The notes under the pieces were generated by a model, which saw nothing but the letters and a program-made list of their open reading frames with translations, was not told the DNA's origin and did not search any database. From the NCBI GenBank assembly GCA_964466645.1, contig CAYXPB010000242.1:1-8069 (forward strand): 8,069 nucleotides of DNA, written 5' to 3'. Source of the DNA: Acetivibrio sp964466645 (GTDB taxonomy: Bacteria; Bacillota; Clostridia; Acetivibrionales; Acetivibrionaceae). Made by a program: the position numbers and the translations under genes. This document shows positions 5,310 through 8,069 of the stretch, piece after piece. Position 1 is the stretch's first letter, and each line of letters begins with the position of its first letter.

Positions 5310-6013
5310 TATATCACTCCTTTGTTTATTCTGTTACGCAGTGCATCTATTTCATTCCTGATATTCTTTTGATCACTTATAAGCGAAGAATCCTGATCCT
5401 TCATAGCTGACATCCCTTTAAGAACTTTATCCATAAGCTCAATTCGTCGATTTATATATCTTTTTAGTAACGGATCTTTCTTCTCAATCAGCTTTTCACC
5501 TATGTAATAATAAACCGGTTCCTTTTCCACTATCTTTCCGGTCCATTGTGCTACAAGAACATTATATATCCTAAATCCCTCATCTATCAATCCCTCATCG
5601 GATATTTCAAACCCATTTAGATAAAGCCATTCTCGTACCAGTTCAATGTAGTTCATTGGCTGTATGATCAATTTATTAGCCTTCTTAGCCTTTCTAACAT
5701 CCTCTTCTAATATCTCTCTTATGAGAACACCACCCATTCCGGCTATAACACATACATCTAGCTCATCTTCAGATATTGGCTTAAAACCGCTTCCAAGCCT
5801 TGTTTCCACTCTATCTTCCATACCCTGTTGTCTTATATTCCTATTTGCCACAGCAACAGGACCTTCGCCGATATCACAAGCTATAGCCTTCTTGCATTTT
5901 TTGTTCCTAACCGAATATATTGGAATATAGGCATGATCCGTACCAATATCGCAGAGTATCGTACACTCAGGTATCATATTTTCAATAAATTTTATTCTTC
6001 CCTTTAATATCAT
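5309..6013 (-). CDS. trmK: tRNA (adenine-22-N1)-methyltransferase TrmK
   Basis: TrmK methylates N1 of adenine 22 in the D-loop of bacterial tRNAs using S-adenosylmethionine, in the cytoplasm. The 234-residue length is typical. The Rossmann fold shows motif I as DIGTDHAYIPI (22-32), an acidic D47 after strand 2 (IACDIGEGP), the TrmK signature IAGMGG (90-95) and QPM (118-120). The last third (about 170-234) is rich in Lys, Glu and Leu and forms the family's C-terminal coiled-coil helices. The ATG at 6013 has an AGGTGA ribosome site (6018-6023) at short spacing. The pairing with the nif3/yqfO gene is conserved in Firmicutes. The housekeeping sigma gene rpoD, which often precedes trmK, is not here; a small unknown gene on the other strand is found instead. 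Confidence 0.93.
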   Translation of the reverse strand: MILKGRIKFIENMIPECTILCDIGTDHAYIPIYSVRNKKCKKAIACDIGEGPVAVANRNIRQQGMEDRVETRLGSGFKPISEDELDVCVIAGMGGVLIREILEEDVRKAKKANKLIIQPMNYIELVREWLYLNGFEISDEGLIDEGFRIYNVLVAQWTGKIVEKEPVYYYIGEKLIEKKDPLLKRYINRRIELMDKVLKGMSAMKDQDSSLISDQKNIRNEIDALRNRINKGVI

Positions 6014-6112
6014 CTCATCACCTGCTATAATATGTATATAGTTTATAATTTTTCCATATATAAATGTTTTAACCGCTATTTTAATACTTTAGTCAGTTCT
6101 GCATATTATATA

Positions 6113-6140
6113 TTGAAAATTACTAATATTCTCATAAATT
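6113..6140 (+). promoter_or_regulatory. Candidate promoter of the 60-codon gene
   Basis: TTGAAA (6113-6118), a 16-bp spacer and TAAATT (6135-6140). It overlaps the candidate trmK promoter on the other strand, so the two genes may share or compete for this site. Weak -10. Confidence 0.3.
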
Positions 6141-6166
6141 ATACAAGAAAAACAGAGCATAATAAA
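6138..6166 (-). promoter_or_regulatory. Candidate trmK-nif3 promoter
   Basis: On the minus strand TTTATT (6161-6166), a 17-bp spacer and a perfect TATAAT (6138-6143). The -35 is poor. The leader would be about 118 nt. An upstream terminator (6371-6406) isolates trmK from the ferredoxin gene, so a promoter is needed in this area. Confidence 0.35.
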
Positions 6167-6198
6167 TACTAAAATAAGTTTATTTGAGGTGATGTAAC

Positions 6199-6381
6199 AT
6201 GAACTTGATATTTAGACTTTCTACTCAAGTAAAAGACATTGAAAGTGCTTCTGAAACGGTAATACTTACCGAAAGCCTTAATAACTGCATTGCCAATAAA
6301 AATGCTATTAAGAAAAGCATTAACACAAAATCCAATGATAACACTGAAAACTTTGATACATTTATAGAAAAAATAAAATAA
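6199..6381 (+). CDS. Unrecognised 60-residue protein
   Basis: The ATG has a strong GAGGTGAT ribosome site about 8 nt upstream, and the stop codon lies inside a strong terminator stem, so this looks like a real one-gene unit. The protein is small, hydrophilic and rich in Asn, Lys, Ser and Thr (for example NDNTENFDTF near the end), with a single Cys (C30). There is no signal peptide or membrane segment. I recognise no family; it does not show the SxxxD pattern of Spo0E-type phosphatases. It is divergent from trmK and convergent with the iron-sulfur gene, so the neighbours do not explain it. Confidence 0.6.
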   Translation: MNLIFRLSTQVKDIESASETVILTESLNNCIANKNAIKKSINTKSNDNTENFDTFIEKIK

Positions 6382-6406
6382 GGAGTATTAACTCCTTATT
6401 TTATTT
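6371..6406. terminator. Bidirectional terminator, perfect 16-bp stem
   Basis: AAATAAAATAAGGAGT (6371-6386) and ACTCCTTATTTTATTT (6391-6406) are exact inverted repeats with an ATTA loop. The T-rich arm follows a GGAG core on either strand, so it can end both the 60-codon gene (whose TAA lies in the left arm) and the convergent iron-sulfur gene. Confidence 0.88.
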
Positions 6407-6423
6407 AAAGCATCTAAAACACC

Positions 6424-7125
6424 TTACTCGATGATCCTTCCATCATTAGAAATGGTGATAACCTGCCATGGAAGAAATTTTCCACTACTTTGGAGTGCAG
6501 TTTTAACAGCATTTTCAATTCCTCCGCAGCAAGGAACCTGCATACGGACAACAGTTACACTTTTTATATTGTTATTCCTAATTATTGCTGTAAGCTTTTC
6601 AGAGTAATCTCCCTCATCAAGTTTTGGACAGCCAATCAAGGTAATCCTGTTTTTAATAAATTTGTTGTGAAAATCCCCATATGCATATGCTGTGCAATCA
6701 GCTGCAATAAGAAGGTTTGCATTTTCAAAATAGGGTGCATTAATTGGAACGAGCTTGATTTGCACCGGCCACTGTGAAAGCTGACTTTCCATAGCCGGTA
6801 TTTCACTAGCAACTACTGGGGCTGAATCCCTTTTAATTTGTTTAGATTGTGTACCAGGACATCCACAAGGTAGATTTTGCGCTTCCTTTTGAGTTTTATT
6901 TTGCATAACAGCTTCTTCATCATAAGCCGCTGCCTCACGCTCTTCAAAGGTAATTGCTCCGGTAGGACAAGCCGGTAAACAGTCTCCAAGACCATCACAG
7001 TAGTCATCCCTTAACAGCTTTGCTTTACCCCCAATCATTCCGATTGCTCCTTCATGGCAGGCTTCCGCGCAAAGTCCACATCCGTTACATCTCTCTTCGT
7101 CAATTTTTATAATCTTTCTAATCAT
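6424..7125 (-). CDS. Two-cluster 4Fe-4S ferredoxin-type protein with Cys-rich C-terminal domain
   Basis: This 233-residue cytoplasmic protein starts with a ferredoxin domain. Cluster one is standard: C13, C16, C19 and C23 (CNGCGLCAEAC). Cluster two reads CDGLGDCLPACP with C43, C49 and C53; the usual second cysteine is replaced by Leu46. This loss is, as I recall, common in a clostridial family of this layout, where it may give a 3Fe or site-differentiated cluster. A linker holds CGCP (C87, C89). The C-terminal domain (about 115-233) resembles a small Rossmann-like fold and carries C144 (AADCTAYAYGD), C166 (IGCPK) and a C199-C200 pair (VPCCGG), which could bind a further metal site. The ATG has a GGGAGG ribosome site (7135-7140). 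It is divergent from a Crp/Fnr-type regulator that probably controls it. A redox or electron-transfer role is likely; partner and reaction are unknown. Confidence 0.85.
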   Translation of the reverse strand: MIRKIIKIDEERCNGCGLCAEACHEGAIGMIGGKAKLLRDDYCDGLGDCLPACPTGAITFEEREAAAYDEEAVMQNKTQKEAQNLPCGCPGTQSKQIKRDSAPVVASEIPAMESQLSQWPVQIKLVPINAPYFENANLLIAADCTAYAYGDFHNKFIKNRITLIGCPKLDEGDYSEKLTAIIRNNNIKSVTVVRMQVPCCGGIENAVKTALQSSGKFLPWQVITISNDGRIIE

Positions 7126-7161
7126 ATATTTATACCTCCCCGATAGTGGTTTTTAGTAATC

Positions 7162-7189
7162 ATGTTATCAATTATTAACTCATTTTCAA
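7162..7189 (-). promoter_or_regulatory. Candidate promoter of the iron-sulfur gene
   Basis: On the minus strand TTGAAA (7184-7189), a 16-bp spacer and TAACAT (7162-7167). The -10 is weak, as expected for a promoter that needs an activator. The palindrome at 7195-7213 lies just upstream, centred near -49. Confidence 0.45.
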
Positions 7190-7194
7190 CTCAA

Positions 7195-7213
7195 CTTGTA
7201 TTGAATTTACAAG
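7195..7213. promoter_or_regulatory. Probable Crp/Fnr-type operator palindrome
   Basis: CTTGTA-N7-TACAAG is a perfect 6-bp-arm palindrome, a length typical of Crp/Fnr dimer sites, though not the classic TGTGA or TTGAT half-site. It covers the -35 box of the regulator's promoter (7201-7206) and lies 5 bp upstream of the -35 of the iron-sulfur gene. The position suggests self-repression and activation of the divergent gene. The binding protein is inferred from context. Confidence 0.5.
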
Positions 7214-7229
7214 GTTATTGTACTATAAT
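7201..7229 (+). promoter_or_regulatory. Promoter of the Crp/Fnr-type regulator gene
   Basis: TTGAAT (7201-7206), an exact 17-bp spacer and a perfect TATAAT (7224-7229). The start would be near 7236, about 38 nt before the ATG. A small stem, GTTGT-TTTT-ACAAC (7245-7258), lies in the leader. Confidence 0.8.
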
Positions 7230-7273
7230 TATACTATTATTTCTGTTGTTTTTACAACGCAAGTGAGGTAAAC

Positions 7274-7936
7274 ATGAAAAAATACTTTAATGTTTTGTGT
7301 AAGTCCCCACTCTTTGCAGGTATAGCGGAAACTGATTTGTCTTCCCTGTTAAATTGCCTATCTGTAAGAAGTGCAGCTTTTGCAAAAGACGAATATATCT
7401 TATCTGCCGATAATCTCATAAAAGATGTCGGAATTGTTTTGTCCGGAAGTGTAAATATAATCAAAGAAGATTTTTGGGGCAACCGCGCTATACTTGCAAA
7501 AATACACTCCGGTGAAATGTTTGGAGAGGCCTTCGCCTTTGCAAATAGTCAAAAACTTCCGGTAAGTGTAGTTACTTCTGAAAAATCTGAAATTCTTTAT
7601 GTTGATTTTGAAAAAATCACTAACATCTGTTCCTCCGCATGTCTTTTCCACACTCAGCTTATTCAGAACATACTTAAGATACTTGCCCACAAAAATATTA
7701 TGTTGACACAAAAGTTAGAGCATATAGTAAAGAGAACCATAAGGGAAAAACTTCTTTCTTACCTGTCTGGACAAGCAATAAAATACGGCACAAACTCCTT
7801 TACCATCCCATTTAATCGTCAGGAACTTGCAGACTACCTTTCCGTTGATAGAAGTGCCATGTCAAATGAGCTGTGCAAATTGCGAGATGAAGGTAGTATT
7901 GAGTTCTCAAAAAACCACTTTACTCTATCAAAATAA
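7274..7936 (+). CDS. Crp/Fnr-family transcriptional regulator
   Basis: This 220-residue protein has the standard length and two-domain layout. Residues about 10-125 form the cyclic-nucleotide-binding-type beta barrel (SPLFAGIAETDL at the start; GIVLSGSVNII at 53-63; KIHSGEMFGEAFAF at 76-89). A long dimer helix covers about 125-160. The winged helix-turn-helix is at about 180-212, with FNRQELADYLSVDRSAMSNE as the DNA-reading part. It lacks the N-terminal cysteine cluster of classic Fnr, and I do not see the full cAMP-binding phosphate motif, so the signal is unknown. Its cysteines are C9, C28, C119, C123 and C201. The ATG has a GAGGT ribosome site 5-6 nt upstream. It is divergent from the iron-sulfur gene and likely regulates it. 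In anaerobes such pairs often respond to redox, CO or nitrosative stress; here that is inference. Confidence 0.9.
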   Translation: MKKYFNVLCKSPLFAGIAETDLSSLLNCLSVRSAAFAKDEYILSADNLIKDVGIVLSGSVNIIKEDFWGNRAILAKIHSGEMFGEAFAFANSQKLPVSVVTSEKSEILYVDFEKITNICSSACLFHTQLIQNILKILAHKNIMLTQKLEHIVKRTIREKLLSYLSGQAIKYGTNSFTIPFNRQELADYLSVDRSAMSNELCKLRDEGSIEFSKNHFTLSK

Positions 7937-7965
7937 TTTTGATACATAAAATCAAACCAAAATAA

Positions 7966-7994
7966 AACAGCCACCCTTTTAATGAGTGGCTGTT
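7966..7994. terminator. Terminator between the regulator gene and the tRNA
   Basis: AACAGCCAC (7966-7974) pairs with GTGGCTGTT (7986-7994) around an 11-nt loop. On the minus strand the stem runs into TTTTATTTT, so it is a strong terminator for the tRNA transcript. On the plus strand the following bases (CTATTC) are poorer, so it ends the regulator transcript less well. Confidence 0.85.
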
Positions 7995-8012
7995 CTATTC
8001 GCCTTACGGTCT

Positions 8013-8069
8013 TGGTGGGCCTTCAGGGACTCGAACCCCGGACCTACCGGTTATGAGCCGGTTGCTCTA
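8013..8069 (-). tRNA. tRNA with CAT anticodon (probably Met), 5' part cut by window edge
   Basis: The 3' part of a tRNA is visible on the minus strand. It has an encoded CCA (8013-8015), a T-arm with GGTTCGAGTCC, and an anticodon stem ACCGG/CCGGT around the loop CTCATAA, which gives anticodon CAT. The D-arm and 5' acceptor strand lie beyond the edge. CAT is read by initiator Met, elongator Met and the lysidine-modified Ile tRNA. The non-initiator look of the anticodon stem (no run of three G-C pairs next to the loop) favours elongator Met, but Ile2 is not excluded. Confidence 0.93.

Noticed and set aside
5664..5930. Plus-strand reading frame inside trmK
   Set aside because: It is antisense to conserved TrmK motifs and has no ribosome site that stands out.
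6490..7007. Reading frames of 95 codons (plus) and 64 codons (minus) within the iron-sulfur gene
   Set aside because: The true frame has conserved cysteine motifs; the others are shadows.
7252..7711. Minus-strand reading frames over the Crp/Fnr-type gene
   Set aside because: They are antisense to a full-length recognised regulator with a good promoter and ribosome site.
7928..7944. ATCAAAAT-A-ATTTTGAT palindrome at the regulator stop as a terminator
   Set aside because: It has no GC core and almost no loop; the GC-rich hairpin at 7966-7994 is the better candidate.

Overview
The window looks like a draft-assembly piece from a low-GC, Gram-positive anaerobe of the class Clostridia. The AT-rich DNA, strong AGGAGG-type ribosome sites, a type A RNase P RNA, the TrmK-Nif3 gene pair and a SigI/RsgI pair all fit. 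SigI/RsgI pairs with Thr-Pro-rich linkers are typical of cellulose-degrading, cellulosome-forming clostridia (Acetivibrio/Ruminiclostridium-like). The genus is an inference; no marker here fixes it.

Left part (1-2376): on the minus strand, sigI (1021-1758) is followed by an rsgI-like anti-sigma gene (968 down to the left edge, cut by the window). This is a membrane-spanning carbohydrate- or envelope-sensing switch. The anti-sigma has an N-terminal sigma-binding domain, one membrane helix, an outside domain with a conserved Asn-Pro cleavage site, and a linker made of a perfect 12-bp tandem repeat (Gln-Thr-Pro-Met units) that runs off the edge. The sensor domain lies outside the window. A 618-bp gene-poor stretch upstream holds a weak candidate sigma-I promoter, an 11-bp inverted repeat and a possible 17-codon reading frame.

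Middle (2377-4206): a small lipoprotein with one WG-like repeat and a P-loop kinase-like protein form a likely two-gene unit on the minus strand. Next is rnpB (RNase P RNA, minus strand) with a good terminator and an excellent promoter. rnpB is damaged in this assembly. It holds a 10-N gap, 71 bp of sequence that does not belong to the RNA, and a 33-bp block present twice. The two copies differ by one compensatory base pair. Removing one 114-bp period restores a normal 364-nt RNA.

Right part (4203-8069): trmK and a nif3-like gene (minus strand, overlapping by one base) form the usual Firmicutes pair. Their end overlaps the rnpB promoter. An unrecognised 60-codon gene lies on the plus strand and ends inside a perfect 16-bp stem. 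A two-cluster iron-sulfur protein (minus) and a Crp/Fnr-type regulator (plus) are divergent around a 148-bp control region. A palindrome there overlaps the regulator's own -35 box and sits just upstream of a candidate promoter for the iron-sulfur gene. The window ends in a tRNA with a CAT anticodon (minus), cut by the right edge, with its own terminator.

No CRISPR array, transposase or phage gene is visible. The most interesting items are the SigI/RsgI switch with its length-variable linker, the duplicated rnpB block, and the iron-sulfur/Crp divergent pair.
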